Positions 35,987-45,260 of a DNA stretch of 64,000 bases are shown here, one piece after another. Position numbers and translations under genes: made by a program. Below the pieces are notes generated by a model that did not search any database, was not told the DNA's origin, and saw only the letters and a program-made list of their open reading frames with translations. Source of the stretch: Mediterranea sp. An20. GTDB lineage: Bacteria > Bacteroidota > Bacteroidia > Bacteroidales > Bacteroidaceae. Every line of letters starts with the position of its first letter. Position 1 is the first letter of the stretch. Location: contig NZ_NFJV01000014.1 of NCBI RefSeq assembly GCF_002160055.1, positions 30,467 through 94,466 on the forward strand, given 5' to 3'.

Positions 35987-36811
35987 TTACTTCTTTCTTC
36001 TCTCAATAATATACTTAGACGACTGCTTCTTCGGAGCTCTTGTCTTAAGTCCCTTAGCATACAAGCCCTTGCGGGATCTCGGATGTCCACCGGAAGCGCG
36101 GCCTTCACCACCACCCATCGGGTGATCTACAGGGTTCATCACAACGCCACGGTTGCGCGGACGGCGTCCTAACCAGCGTGTGCGTCCAGCCTTACCGGAG
36201 CTTTCCAACGCATGGTCAGAATTACCTACGCTACCGATAGTAGCCTTGCAAGTAGACAAGATTTTACGAAGTTCACCTGAAGGCAGTTTGATCACACAAT
36301 AACTACCCTCTCTGGAGGTCAACTGAGCAAAGTTACCGGCCGAACGAACCAAAGCAGCGCCTTGACCCGGACGCAATTCAATATTGTGAATCACAGTACC
36401 GACCGGAATATTCTGAAGAGGAAGTGCATTACCTATTTCAGGAGCAGCGTTTTCACCTGACATGATAGTCGCACCAACTTTCAATCCATTGGGAGCAATA
36501 ATATATCTCTTCTCACCGTCTGCATAAAACAACAAAGCGATACGAGCCGAACGATTCGGATCATATTCAATTGTTTTCACTACAGCCGGCACACCGTCTT
36601 TATTTCTCTTGAAATCTACAATGCGAATCACCTTCTTATGACCTCCACCAATGTAGCGCATAGTCATCTTACCTACATTGTTACGACCACCTGAGGATTT
36701 CGTTCCAAATACAAGAGACTTTTCTGGTACCCGTGCAGTAATTTCTTCGAAAGTACCAATAATTTTATGTCTTTGCCCCGGTGTTGTGGGCTTAAATTTA
36801 CGTACTGCCAT
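35987..36811 (-). CDS. rplB: 50S ribosomal protein L2
   Basis: 274 residues. [17 protein letters not shown], then [14 protein letters not shown] and the peptidyl-transferase-proximal [17 protein letters not shown] core protein needed for subunit association. Confidence 0.98.
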   Translation of the reverse strand: MAVRKFKPTTPGQRHKIIGTFEEITARVPEKSLVFGTKSSGGRNNVGKMTMRYIGGGHKKVIRIVDFKRNKDGVPAVVKTIEYDPNRSARIALLFYADGEKRYIIAPNGLKVGATIMSGENAAPEIGNALPLQNIPVGTVIHNIELRPGQGAALVRSAGNFAQLTSREGSYCVIKLPSGELRKILSTCKATIGSVGNSDHALESSGKAGRTRWLGRRPRNRGVVMNPVDHPMGGGEGRASGGHPRSRKGLYAKGLKTRAPKKQSSKYIIERRKK

Positions 36812-36816
36812 TTCTA

Positions 36817-37110
36817 TTAAATATTGCTATAAAAATCAATCGTATCGCCTTCTTTCAATGTAACAATTGCCTTCTTAAAAGCATTTGTACGGCCATTGAT
36901 AAGACCGGCTTTCGTGTAACGAGACTTGCTCTTGCCCGCATAACGCATGGTATTCACATCCATTACCGTTACATTGTAAAGGGCCTCTACTTCTTTCTTA
37001 ATTTCCAGTTTATTAGCATCAGGACGCACGATAAAACCGAAGCGGTTGTTAGCCTTCTCGGTTATTGCGGTCATCTTTTCTGTCACTAACGGTTTAATAA
37101 TAATTCCCAT
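36817..37110 (-). CDS. rplW: 50S ribosomal protein L23
   Basis: 97 residues. [19 protein letters not shown] and [16 protein letters not shown]. Docking site for SRP and trigger factor at the tunnel exit. 5 bp from rplB. Confidence 0.97.
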   Translation of the reverse strand: MGIIIKPLVTEKMTAITEKANNRFGFIVRPDANKLEIKKEVEALYNVTVMDVNTMRYAGKSKSRYTKAGLINGRTNAFKKAIVTLKEGDTIDFYSNI

Positions 37111-37113
37111 TAT

Positions 37114-37752
37114 TTAAGCCTCCTTTTTACATAAGATATTTTCAATGGCAGAAAGAGCGTTCTCTGTAAGCACGAGAACCCCTGCATCCAACACCCGATA
37201 AGTGTTTAGACCAGAGACTGTCTGCACATTTGCCCTTTTCAAATTACGAGCCGACAAATATACGTTTTTATTTGCTTCCGGGAAAACCATAAGCAGCTTC
37301 TTGTCAGAAACTTTAAGATTTTTTGCAATATTTACAAATTCTTTGGTTCTCGGAGCGTCAAAACTGAAGTCCTCAACAACGATAATAGCGTTATTCTGAG
37401 CCTTGTAAGACAAAGCCGACTTACGGGCCAGAGCCTTCACTTTCTTGTTCAATTTAAAGGAATAGTCACGAGGTTTCGGACCAAAAACACGGCCACCACC
37501 TACCAGCACAGGCGAATTCATATCACCACGACGTGCACCGCCGCCACCTTTCTGACGACCAATCTTGCGCGTAGAACCGCTGATTTCGCTTCTTTCCTTA
37601 GACTTGTGAGTGCCCTGACGCTGGTTTGCCATAAACTGTTTAACATCCAAGTAAATAGCGTGGTCGTTGGGCTCAATTCCGAAGATAGATTCGTTCAACG
37701 TAACCTTTCTTCCGGTGTCTTCACCTTTAATGTTATATACGTTAACTTCCAT
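37114..37752 (-). CDS. rplD: 50S ribosomal protein L4
   Basis: 212 residues. [19 protein letters not shown] start, tunnel loop [20 protein letters not shown] (about 67-86), C-terminal helices. In E. coli L4 also represses the S10 operon. Start overlaps the rplC stop by 1 bp. Confidence 0.98.
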   Translation of the reverse strand: MEVNVYNIKGEDTGRKVTLNESIFGIEPNDHAIYLDVKQFMANQRQGTHKSKERSEISGSTRKIGRQKGGGGARRGDMNSPVLVGGGRVFGPKPRDYSFKLNKKVKALARKSALSYKAQNNAIIVVEDFSFDAPRTKEFVNIAKNLKVSDKKLLMVFPEANKNVYLSARNLKRANVQTVSGLNTYRVLDAGVLVLTENALSAIENILCKKEA

Positions 37753-38369
37753 TATTTCTCAATTATTACGATTGAACCTTTGCAACCAGGAACAGACCCC
37801 TTGATGAGCAGGAGGTTATGCTCCGCGATTACTTTTAATACTTGCAGGTTTTGAACAGTTACTCTGTTACCACCCATCTGTCCACCCATTCGCATGCCTT
37901 TGAAGACCTTTGCAGGGTAAGAACAAGCACCAATAGAACCCGGTTTGCGTGCGCGGTTGTGCTGACCGTGAGTAGTCTGGCCTACACCGCCGAAACCATG
38001 TCTCTTAACAACACCCTGGAAACCCTTACCCTTGGAAGTACCAATAACGTCAACAAACGTAGAGTCATTGAACAGTTCCACTGTAACGGTGTCACCCAGG
38101 TTCAGTTCTGTCTCAAATTCTTTGAACTCAGCCAAGTGTTTCTTGGGGGTTACTCCGGCCTTCTTGAAATGGCCCATCAGAGGCTTTGTAGTGTGCTTCT
38201 CTTTCTTGTCCTGAAAGCCCAGCTGAACGGCTGCATAACCGTCCTTTTCTACAGTCTTCACTTGAGTAACTACACAAGGACCAGCTTCGATAACAGTGCA
38301 TGGTACATTTTTACCCTCGGCACTGAAAACGGATGTCATTCCGATTTTTTTTCCTAATAATCCTGGCAT
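37752..38369 (-). CDS. rplC: 50S ribosomal protein L3
   Basis: 205 residues. [40 protein letters not shown] and GRMAGQMG-type segment ([17 protein letters not shown]). Early 50S assembly protein, near the peptidyl transferase centre. Confidence 0.98.
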   Translation of the reverse strand: MPGLLGKKIGMTSVFSAEGKNVPCTVIEAGPCVVTQVKTVEKDGYAAVQLGFQDKKEKHTTKPLMGHFKKAGVTPKKHLAEFKEFETELNLGDTVTVELFNDSTFVDVIGTSKGKGFQGVVKRHGFGGVGQTTHGQHNRARKPGSIGACSYPAKVFKGMRMGGQMGGNRVTVQNLQVLKVIAEHNLLLIKGSVPGCKGSIVIIEK

Positions 38370-38393
38370 TTCACTAAATTTTTAATACACTTT

Positions 38394-38699
38394 TTACACT
38401 TTGATTTCTACTTCCACACCGCTCGGCAACTCCAGCTTCATCAGCGCATCAACGGTCTTAGCCGTAGAGCTATAGATGTCAATCAGTCTCTTGTAAGAAG
38501 AGAGTTCGAATTGCTCGCGTGACTTCTTGTTTACGAAAGTCGAACGGTTTACGGTAAAGATACGCTTGTGCGTGGGCAGAGGAATGGGTCCGCTCACGAT
38601 AGCACCCGTTGTCTTCACAGTTCTTACAATCTTCTCAGCCGACTTGTCAACCAAGTTGTGGTCGTAAGATTTCAGTTTGATTCTAATTTTCTGACTCAT
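38394..38699 (-). CDS. rpsJ: 30S ribosomal protein S10
   Basis: 101 residues from ATG 38699 ([20 protein letters not shown]); the upstream in-frame codon at 38729 falls inside the intergenic hairpin region. [20 protein letters not shown] is conserved. S10 also pairs with NusG/NusB in antitermination. First gene of the S10 block, 86 bp after fusA. Confidence 0.97.
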   Translation of the reverse strand: MSQKIRIKLKSYDHNLVDKSAEKIVRTVKTTGAIVSGPIPLPTHKRIFTVNRSTFVNKKSREQFELSSYKRLIDIYSSTAKTVDALMKLELPSGVEVEIKV

Positions 38700-38736
38700 T
38701 GTCTTAACTAAAAGTTTGATATTACACAAAGAAGCA

Positions 38737-38768
38737 CCGCAGGTTAAGAGTCATTCGCTAACCTGCGG
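38737..38768 (-). terminator. Hairpin between fusA and rpsJ
   Basis: Minus strand: CCGCAGGTTA (38759-38768) pairs perfectly with TAACCTGCGG (38737-38746) around a 12-nt loop, followed by TGCTTCTTTG. The U-rich tract is weak, so partial termination (attenuation) or RNA processing/stability are both possible. Confidence 0.6.
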
Positions 38769-38785
38769 GCTTTATTTATTAATTA

Positions 38786-40903
38786 TTAAAGCAGATCAAC
38801 ACGTCCCTTTACTTCTTCCAACACAGCCTTGGCAATAGAAGTAGAAACCTGAGCGTGGTGGTCGTAAGTCATAGAAGAAGTGGCACGGCCGGAAGTAATG
38901 GTACGCAAAGCCGTTACGTAACCAAACATTTCTGCCAGCGGAACCATAGCCTTCACGATACGGGCACCGGAACGGCTGGACTCCATACCTTCCACCTGAC
39001 CGCGACGCTTGTTCAAGTCGCCAATCACGTCACCCATGTTTTCTTCCGGAGTAACAACTTCCAGCTTCATAATGGGCTCCATCAGCACAGGACCTGCCTT
39101 GGCACATGCGTTCTTATAAGCCTGGATGGCACAGATTTCGAACGAGAGCTGGTCAGAGTCAACGGGGTGGAACGAACCATCAAGCAGCGTCACCTTCAGA
39201 TTATCCATCGGGAAGCCTGCCAACACACCGTTCTTCATGGCAGTCTGGAAGCCCTTCTGTACAGAGGGGATGAACTCCTTGGGGATGTTACCGCCCGTCA
39301 CCTCGTTGATGAACTGCAGGCCACCTTCCTTAAAGTCCTCATCTACCGGACCAACGTTAACGATGATATCAGCGAACTTACCGCGACCACCCGACTGTTT
39401 CTTGTAAACCTCGCGGAGGTTGACAGTCTTGGTGATAGCCTCCTTGTAGTTAACCTGAGGCTTACCCTGGTTACACTCAACCTTGAACTCACGTTTCAGA
39501 CGGTCGATGATGATATCCAGGTGAAGCTCACCCATACCGGAGATAACCGTCTGTCCGGTCTGTTCATCGGTACGAACCGTGAACGTGGGGTCTTCTTCAG
39601 CCAGCTTGGCCAGACCGTTGGACAGTTTGTCCATATCTTTCTGCGTCTTAGGCTCTACAGCGATACCGATAACGGGTTCGGGGAAGTCCATGGATTCAAG
39701 CACGATGGGGGCAGTTTCGTCACACAACGTATCACCCGTACGGATATCTTTAAAACCTACACCGGCACCGATGTCACCGGCAGAAATCACTTCTACAGGA
39801 TTCTGCTTATTGGAGTGCATCTGGAACAAGCGGGATACACGTTCCTTCTTGCCCGAACGGCTGTTGTAGATATAAGAACCGGCTTCTACCTTACCGGAGT
39901 AAACGCGGAAGAATGTCAGACGGCCTACATAGGGGTCCGTAGCAATCTTAAAGGCCAGAGCAGACGTCTTTTCGTCCTCATCCGGTTTGCGGTCTTCTTC
40001 TTCACCCGTTGTAGGATTCGTACCTACGATGTTGGGGGTATCCAACGGTGAAGGCAAGAATGCGCACACGTAATCCAACAGGGTCTGCACACCTTTGTTC
40101 TTGAACGAAGAACCGCACAGCATGGGAACGATATCCATCTTCAATGTAGCGGCACGCAAGCCACGGAGGATTTCCTCTTCGGTAATCGTAGAAGGATCGT
40201 CGAAGAATTTCTCCATCAAAGCATCGTCATACTCAGCTACCGTCTCCAGCATCTTGCCTCTCCATTCTTCGGCCTCATCCTTCAAGTTAGCGGGGATTTC
40301 TTCTACATCGTAGTCGGCACCCATAGTTTCGTCATGCCACAAAATAGCCTTCATCTTAATCAGGTCGACCACGCCCTTGAAGTTTTCTTCAGCACCGATG
40401 GGGATAACAATAGCACACGGACGAGCGCCCAGAATCTCCTTCATCTGACGGAGCACTTCAAAGAAGTCTGCGCCCGAACGGTCCATCTTGTTCACATAAC
40501 CGATACGGGGAACATTATACTTGTCAGCCTGGCGCCAAACCGTTTCAGACTGCGGCTCAACACCACCTACAGCACAGTACGTAGCCACGGCACCATCCAA
40601 TACACGCAAAGAGCGCTCCACTTCGGCCGTGAAGTCCACGTGTCCCGGAGTGTCAATCAGATTGATTTTGTACTTGTGACCTGCATAATTCCAGTAAGTC
40701 GTGGTAGCAGCAGAAGTAATGGTGATACCACGTTCCTGCTCCTGTTCCATCCAGTCCATTGTAGCGGCGCCGTCGTGCACTTCACCAATCTTGTGCGTCA
40801 AGCCCGTGTAGTACAGGATACGTTCAGAAGTCGTAGTCTTACCGGCATCAATGTGGGCCATGATACCGATATTACGCGTTAAATGTAAATCTTGTTTTGC
40901 CAT
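38786..40903 (-). CDS. fusA: Elongation factor G
   Basis: 705 residues; GTPase that drives tRNA-mRNA translocation. G1 [15 protein letters not shown] (about 17-31), G3 DTPGHVDF, G4 NKMD. Domain IV is complete ([17 protein letters not shown]), so it is a full EF-G. It lies in rpsL-rpsG-fusA order, without tuf, which is at 59.7 kb. Confidence 0.98.
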   Translation of the reverse strand: MAKQDLHLTRNIGIMAHIDAGKTTTSERILYYTGLTHKIGEVHDGAATMDWMEQEQERGITITSAATTTYWNYAGHKYKINLIDTPGHVDFTAEVERSLRVLDGAVATYCAVGGVEPQSETVWRQADKYNVPRIGYVNKMDRSGADFFEVLRQMKEILGARPCAIVIPIGAEENFKGVVDLIKMKAILWHDETMGADYDVEEIPANLKDEAEEWRGKMLETVAEYDDALMEKFFDDPSTITEEEILRGLRAATLKMDIVPMLCGSSFKNKGVQTLLDYVCAFLPSPLDTPNIVGTNPTTGEEEDRKPDEDEKTSALAFKIATDPYVGRLTFFRVYSGKVEAGSYIYNSRSGKKERVSRLFQMHSNKQNPVEVISAGDIGAGVGFKDIRTGDTLCDETAPIVLESMDFPEPVIGIAVEPKTQKDMDKLSNGLAKLAEEDPTFTVRTDEQTGQTVISGMGELHLDIIIDRLKREFKVECNQGKPQVNYKEAITKTVNLREVYKKQSGGRGKFADIIVNVGPVDEDFKEGGLQFINEVTGGNIPKEFIPSVQKGFQTAMKNGVLAGFPMDNLKVTLLDGSFHPVDSDQLSFEICAIQAYKNACAKAGPVLMEPIMKLEVVTPEENMGDVIGDLNKRRGQVEGMESSRSGARIVKAMVPLAEMFGYVTALRTITSGRATSSMTYDHHAQVSTSIAKAVLEEVKGRVDLL

Positions 40904-40953
40904 TATTGTCCTTTTACTTTAATGAGTTTCTAATATCAGCACAAAGGGGAGCA

Positions 40954-41430
40954 TCAGAAGCGGAAGTGAGCGAAAGCACGGTTAGCTTCAGCCATTCTGT
41001 GCATATCTTCCTTACGCTTGAAAGCACCTCCCTGTTCATTATAAGCATCCATGATTTCAGCTGCCAGCTTGTCAGCCATCGACTTGCCGCCGCGCTTGCG
41101 GGCAAAGTTAATCAGATTCTTCATGGAAACGGACTCCTTACGTTCGGGACGGATTTCAGTCGGCACCTGGAAAGTCGCACCACCAACACGGCGGGACTTT
41201 ACTTCTACCTGAGGGGTTACATTGTCCAACGCTTTTTTCCAAATCTCGAGAGCGCTCTTCTCTTCGTTCTGCATTTTGCTCTTCACTGTTTCCAAGGCAG
41301 CATAGAAAATCTCATACGACGTATTTTTCTTGCCATCATACATCAAGTGGTTCACGAACTTGGAAACCTTCACATCATTAAACACGGGATCCGGCAGGAT
41401 AACGCGTTTCTTCGGTTTTGCTTTTCTCAT
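40954..41430 (-). CDS. rpsG: 30S ribosomal protein S7
   Basis: 158 residues. [39 protein letters not shown] and C-terminal [18 protein letters not shown]. Primary organiser of the 30S head. 149 bp separate it from rpsL; no promoter is obvious in that gap. Confidence 0.98.
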   Translation of the reverse strand: MRKAKPKKRVILPDPVFNDVKVSKFVNHLMYDGKKNTSYEIFYAALETVKSKMQNEEKSALEIWKKALDNVTPQVEVKSRRVGGATFQVPTEIRPERKESVSMKNLINFARKRGGKSMADKLAAEIMDAYNEQGGAFKRKEDMHRMAEANRAFAHFRF

Positions 41431-41579
41431 TTTCTTTCAGATAATGTTTCGTCCTTGGTTGTCTACCTCTGTCTTCTTCAACCCTCCCTCCGGAAGATTT
41501 ACTCAACCTTTAGCATCTCCAAGCAAACTAAAACGTAAATTATTTACTTCTTTCGCTTAAATTCCTTAGACTGCTGTCA

Positions 41580-41981
41580 TTATTTCTTCTTAGCGGGAGC
41601 AGCCTGACCCGGTTTCGGACGCTTGGCACCGTACTTAGAACGACGCTGCGTGCGACCAGCCACACCAGCCGTATCCAATGTACCGCGAACGATGTGATAA
41701 CGTACACCCGGAAGGTCTTTCACACGACCGCCACGCACCAACACAATAGAGTGCTCCTGCAAGTTGTGGCCTTCACCGGGGATATAGGAGTTCACCTCCT
41801 TACCGTTAGTCAGACGAACACGGGCTACCTTACGCATAGCCGAGTTAGGTTTTTTCGGAGTGGTTGTGTACACTCTCACGCAAACGCCGCGTCTTTGAGG
41901 GCAAGAATCCAAAGCGGGAGACTTACTCTTGTCTACCAACACTTGGCGCCCCTTTCTTACTAATTGCTGAATTGTAGGCAT
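41580..41981 (-). CDS. rpsL: 30S ribosomal protein S12
   Basis: 133 residues. [15 protein letters not shown]; decoding-centre loop [19 protein letters not shown] has the streptomycin-sensitivity Lys in the wild-type KPNSA context. First gene of the str-S10-spc-alpha cluster, with a strong promoter at 42046-42075. Confidence 0.98.
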   Translation of the reverse strand: MPTIQQLVRKGRQVLVDKSKSPALDSCPQRRGVCVRVYTTTPKKPNSAMRKVARVRLTNGKEVNSYIPGEGHNLQEHSIVLVRGGRVKDLPGVRYHIVRGTLDTAGVAGRTQRRSKYGAKRPKPGQAAPAKKK

Positions 41982-42045
41982 TTTACTTATTTTTAAATTA
42001 TATATTAATTTATATTATTTCCAAACAGTACACTTTTTCGGGCTG

Positions 42046-42075
42046 CAAAGTTACGAATAAGTTTTGAATAATCAA
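42046..42075 (-). promoter_or_regulatory. Promoter of the rpsL (str) operon
   Basis: Minus strand TTG (42073-42075), 19-bp spacer, TAACTTTG (42046-42053); 64 bp upstream of the rpsL ATG. It probably drives much of the 18-kb cluster down to rplQ. Confidence 0.85.
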
Positions 42076-42165
42076 TGCGCTACAGACTTTTTTATTTAAG
42101 CGTCTGTTTAAATTTTCCTCTTTTAAGATTTATATTCAGCTTCCTTTAAGCCTCTTTCCGGTCTC

Positions 42166-42221
42166 TTTTCCCGGCATACTTCGTCACGTAGCCTGCTACG
42201 CTCCTCAATACACCGGGAAAA
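42166..42221. other. Hairpin-forming intergenic element
   Basis: TTTTCCCGG (42166-42174) pairs with CCGGGAAAA (42213-42221); inside it CGTAGC (42187-42192) pairs with GCTACG (42195-42200). It lies upstream of the rpsL promoter in the 766-bp gap 41982-42747, which has no credible gene. Confidence 0.5.
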
Positions 42222-42277
42222 ATACTCGGAAACAGCACTCAAAATAAAGCTGATTTGTTTGATGGGAAAAATGCTTT

Positions 42278-42548
42278 CACGCCTTCACCTGCCTGCAAAC
42301 TTTTGTAGATGAGGAAAATGTTGTGAAAGATACATCATTCACCCATCTTTCACATCACGTTTTGTGCCGCCACTGATGCACGGAGCAGTTCTATTTTTAC
42401 CGATTTTATCCTTATACTTTGAAAGCAGCGTCCATAGCGCGGAGAAGCACGGTGCGTATCCCTGCGAAAGGTGTGAAAGATGCGTGAAGGATGCATCTTT
42501 CACCATAACCGGCTGATTCACAAAAATTCAGCGGGCGGTGAAGGCGTG
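42278..42548. repeat. Nested inverted repeats built from GTGAAAG/GTGAAGG motifs
   Basis: Outer arms CACGCCTTCACC (42278-42289) and GGTGAAGGCGTG (42537-42548) are exact complements. Inside are two hairpins: TGTGAAAGAT (42322-42331) with ATCTTTCACA (42345-42354), and GTGAAAGATGC (42473-42483) with GCATCTTTCAC (42493-42503). All arms are perfect. Confidence 0.75.
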
Positions 42549-42605
42549 AAGGCAGTTTGGGGGTATATTGTTTGCGGGGTAATGTGGGGGGAGCATCATG
42601 CCGAG

Positions 42606-42740
42606 GTAACCAACCTAAAGGTTAGCAGACTAACATGAAAGTTTAGCGTGCTAATATGAAGGTTTAGCGTGCTAATATGAAGGTTTAACGTGCTAATATG
42701 AAGGTTTAACGTGCTAATATGAAGGTTTAACGTGCTAAAC
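42606..42740. repeat. 21-bp tandem repeat, about 6.4 copies
   Basis: Units start at 42606, 42627, 42648, 42669, 42690, 42711 and a partial one at 42732. The four central copies are identical or differ at one base (GTGCTAATATGAAGGTTTAA plus C or with one G). The two outer left copies are diverged. The array ends 7 bp from the helicase stop codon. There is no spacer, so it is not a CRISPR array. Confidence 0.92.
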
Positions 42741-42747
42741 CTTTATG

Positions 42748-45237
42748 TTAGGTGAAGCCTTTCTCGTATTCTTCCCGGCTCATGACGGTTTGGTAAAGCC
42801 CGATGTCTTCGCCCGCATGACGGTTGATGCCCGTGTATTCCAGGCTGGCGTCTTCGTAGCGTTTGAATTTGTAGATGGCATCGTTCATCAGCGGACCATT
42901 GAAAACTCCCAAAGATACGAGTTGACTGAAGTCTTTTAGCGTCAGGCCGGTCACTTTGAAGAAAAGGTCGGGTTCCAGCTGGGTAATGACATCATACAGA
43001 CTGTATTCGCGGTAGTCAGTCAGATACATGAAGACCGGAATACGGGCAGCAAACTTGATGAGCTTGTCTTGTATCTGTTTGCGCAGGCTCTTGTATTCTT
43101 TTTCTTCTTGAGTAATTTTTTGTTTTTCTTCTCTGCTGAGTGAACGGTCTCCAGCCTCACACCTGGCCTTCTTCACAGCATCAGACTTGTTGATAATGGT
43201 AGCAATGTCCCGGTTCAGGGTTCGGAAACCTTCTATGTTCATCAGCGCCTGCATAGCTTCGGGATTATTCATCAGGCGTTGTAAAGTCAGGTTGTCCACA
43301 TTGACCAGCACGGCACTTTCCCATCGGCGGGCCAATAGGGTGGCACTGGTTCCGCTCAAGGCCATATCCAACACACCTGCTGCATCAATCTGCTTCATGT
43401 GGCTGCCATCGTAGGCCAACACCGGCAGAAAACGGATGAACTCTTCCACTTTCTTTTCGGGATTCGTTTCGTCTACGTTGAGACGGCAACTGTAATCGGC
43501 GATTTGCCGTAGAGCACGGTCGGGGGCAAAGTCGAAAACGTAGCAAGTCTGTTTCAGTATCTCTATCCGGTTGGGTGAAAGACCATCGGGGTTTCGGATA
43601 GCCCAAGGACTTTGCACTCGGAAGGCGGCTTGGAAATAGGTTTCGGGACTGGATGAATTGCGCAGCATGAAGATGCCGGTCCAAGGCTTTACGGTGACAC
43701 CTGTAGTCAGCTTGCCACAAGACAAGGTGATGGTCTTTGTTGCCAGCGGGTCGTCCATGGCGGCGAGGACGGGTTGGAGTGCATCTGCGCCAATACCGGC
43801 TTCCGGTCCGGCAGCCACGACAATGTGGCAGTCGTGGTAGAAACGGTTCTGACGCTCTTGCAACAGGTTGCGCATGGCATAGCAGGAGGCCACAGAAGGC
43901 AGAAACCAGAGTGTATGACTCAACACTTGCAGCAACGGCGCATGCGAAAAAGGCATAGGCGGACGTTCTGTGCACAACTTCAAGTCGGAAACGATATGGC
44001 CGGTATAGGCCCCGCGCATCAGGTCGAGCCATTTTTGCACTTCGTCTTTGTAGCGGAATGAAGCCAACGTGCCTTCGCCTTCTGCCTTGAAGAAGGTGTT
44101 GAGGTCGAACTCGTTGAATTCGCCCGCCAAGGCTACAGAGCGGATGGCGTCGGGCAACTGGTAGGTCATCATTACCATGCGTGGCAGGGCGGCGTATGGA
44201 TTGTCAGGCCCTTGCCAGGCAGCCTTGGCACGCTGTTCGTCCGAGTAAGTCCAGTTGTATATCTGTTCTTCAATAAATTCTCCGGAGCTGATGGCGCGGA
44301 AAGGAGTGCCGGACAGGTAGAGGTAGGCATCGGTAGTGATGGGCATCATGTCTTCATCGTAATAGTCGAAGGCACGGTTGGCTTCCTCTTTTTCTTCAGC
44401 GGCAAAAAGGTCTTTGGTCTTGTCACGCCAGGCGCCGTAGTGATATTCATCCAAAATGACACAGTCCCAATTCATCTGGTGTATCTGTTCGTTGCGTGCC
44501 TTGATTCCTCCCGCTTTGTTGCGTCCCAGCAGGTCTTGGAAAGAACCGAAATACACCAAGGGGTGCGTTTTGTCTGCTTCGTCCAGCGTCAGTGGGGTGT
44601 CGCGCGAGATGAATTGCCAGCCCCGGAAGTCAGTGTGGTTCATCAGGTCCGTTTCCCAAGCGTTACGCACGGCGGGTTTGAAAGTAAGTACCAGCAGGCG
44701 TTTCCAGCCCATACGACGTGCCAGTTGGTAGGCGGCAAAAGTTTTGCCAAAGCGCATTTTGCAGTTCCAGAGGAAATGAGGGGCTTTTCCGGTATTCTCT
44801 TCGCGGCAGCGGTGGAAGTAAGCGGCTGTTTTTTCCACAGCTTCCTGCTGTTCGGGGCGCATGCGGAAGGTTTCTGTGCGTTGGCATTCGGTATCATCAT
44901 GTCGGCGCACAACTTCTACGGCCTGTGCCACTTCGCGCACGGTGCAGCGGAACCATTCTCCGGCAGGGTTGGCAATGCCCATGCGACGCAGGCGGTCGTG
45001 CACTTCGTGGTCGGTAAACGAAGTGCCGTCTTCGCGCATGGCAGAAGCTTCGTAACGGATGGCATAGGGCAGCGGACCGGGCCGTAATGTGGGATATTGT
45101 TGGCGAATGCGTTCTTGTACGCTTATGGTGGTATAACCCACTTTCAGCAAGCCTTGATATTGCGGGCTTTTGTCCTCATAGGCGTATATTTTGGGGGATA
45201 CGGCAGGACGGTGAGGGAAGAAATTGTTGGCAGACAT
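42748..45237 (-). CDS. GIY-YIG-like (T5orf172) nuclease - DEAH helicase fusion, restriction subunit candidate
   Basis: 829 residues. N-terminal about 100 residues resemble the T5orf172/GIY-YIG domain: IYAYEDKSPQYQGLLKVGYT, Arg in ERIRQQYP, TDHEVHDRL, and a closing GEWFRC. A superfamily 2 helicase core follows: Walker A region NCKMRFGKT (about 172-180), motif II DEYH (VILDEYHYGAW), motif III LSGTPFRA, and later RVQSPWAIRN typical of motif VI in restriction helicases. The last 250 residues are unrecognised, partly coiled. It lies 23 bp after the methylase gene on the same strand, so it is probably the DNA-cutting and translocating part of a restriction system. The nuclease assignment rests on motif resemblance only. 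Confidence 0.85.
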   Translation of the reverse strand: MSANNFFPHRPAVSPKIYAYEDKSPQYQGLLKVGYTTISVQERIRQQYPTLRPGPLPYAIRYEASAMREDGTSFTDHEVHDRLRRMGIANPAGEWFRCTVREVAQAVEVVRRHDDTECQRTETFRMRPEQQEAVEKTAAYFHRCREENTGKAPHFLWNCKMRFGKTFAAYQLARRMGWKRLLVLTFKPAVRNAWETDLMNHTDFRGWQFISRDTPLTLDEADKTHPLVYFGSFQDLLGRNKAGGIKARNEQIHQMNWDCVILDEYHYGAWRDKTKDLFAAEEKEEANRAFDYYDEDMMPITTDAYLYLSGTPFRAISSGEFIEEQIYNWTYSDEQRAKAAWQGPDNPYAALPRMVMMTYQLPDAIRSVALAGEFNEFDLNTFFKAEGEGTLASFRYKDEVQKWLDLMRGAYTGHIVSDLKLCTERPPMPFSHAPLLQVLSHTLWFLPSVASCYAMRNLLQERQNRFYHDCHIVVAAGPEAGIGADALQPVLAAMDDPLATKTITLSCGKLTTGVTVKPWTGIFMLRNSSSPETYFQAAFRVQSPWAIRNPDGLSPNRIEILKQTCYVFDFAPDRALRQIADYSCRLNVDETNPEKKVEEFIRFLPVLAYDGSHMKQIDAAGVLDMALSGTSATLLARRWESAVLVNVDNLTLQRLMNNPEAMQALMNIEGFRTLNRDIATIINKSDAVKKARCEAGDRSLSREEKQKITQEEKEYKSLRKQIQDKLIKFAARIPVFMYLTDYREYSLYDVITQLEPDLFFKVTGLTLKDFSQLVSLGVFNGPLMNDAIYKFKRYEDASLEYTGINRHAGEDIGLYQTVMSREEYEKGFT

Positions 45238-45260
45238 GAGGTAAATAATAAATGTATGCT

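Noticed and set aside
38855..40051. 398-codon open frame on the plus strand across fusA
   Set aside because: It is the antisense shadow of the highly conserved fusA gene; no family motifs.
42339..42521. 60-codon minus-strand open frame in the rpsL-upstream gap
   Set aside because: It runs through the inverted repeats, has no recognisable protein features and no promoter.
42606..42740. CRISPR array
   Set aside because: The copies are directly adjacent with no spacer, and there are no cas genes nearby.
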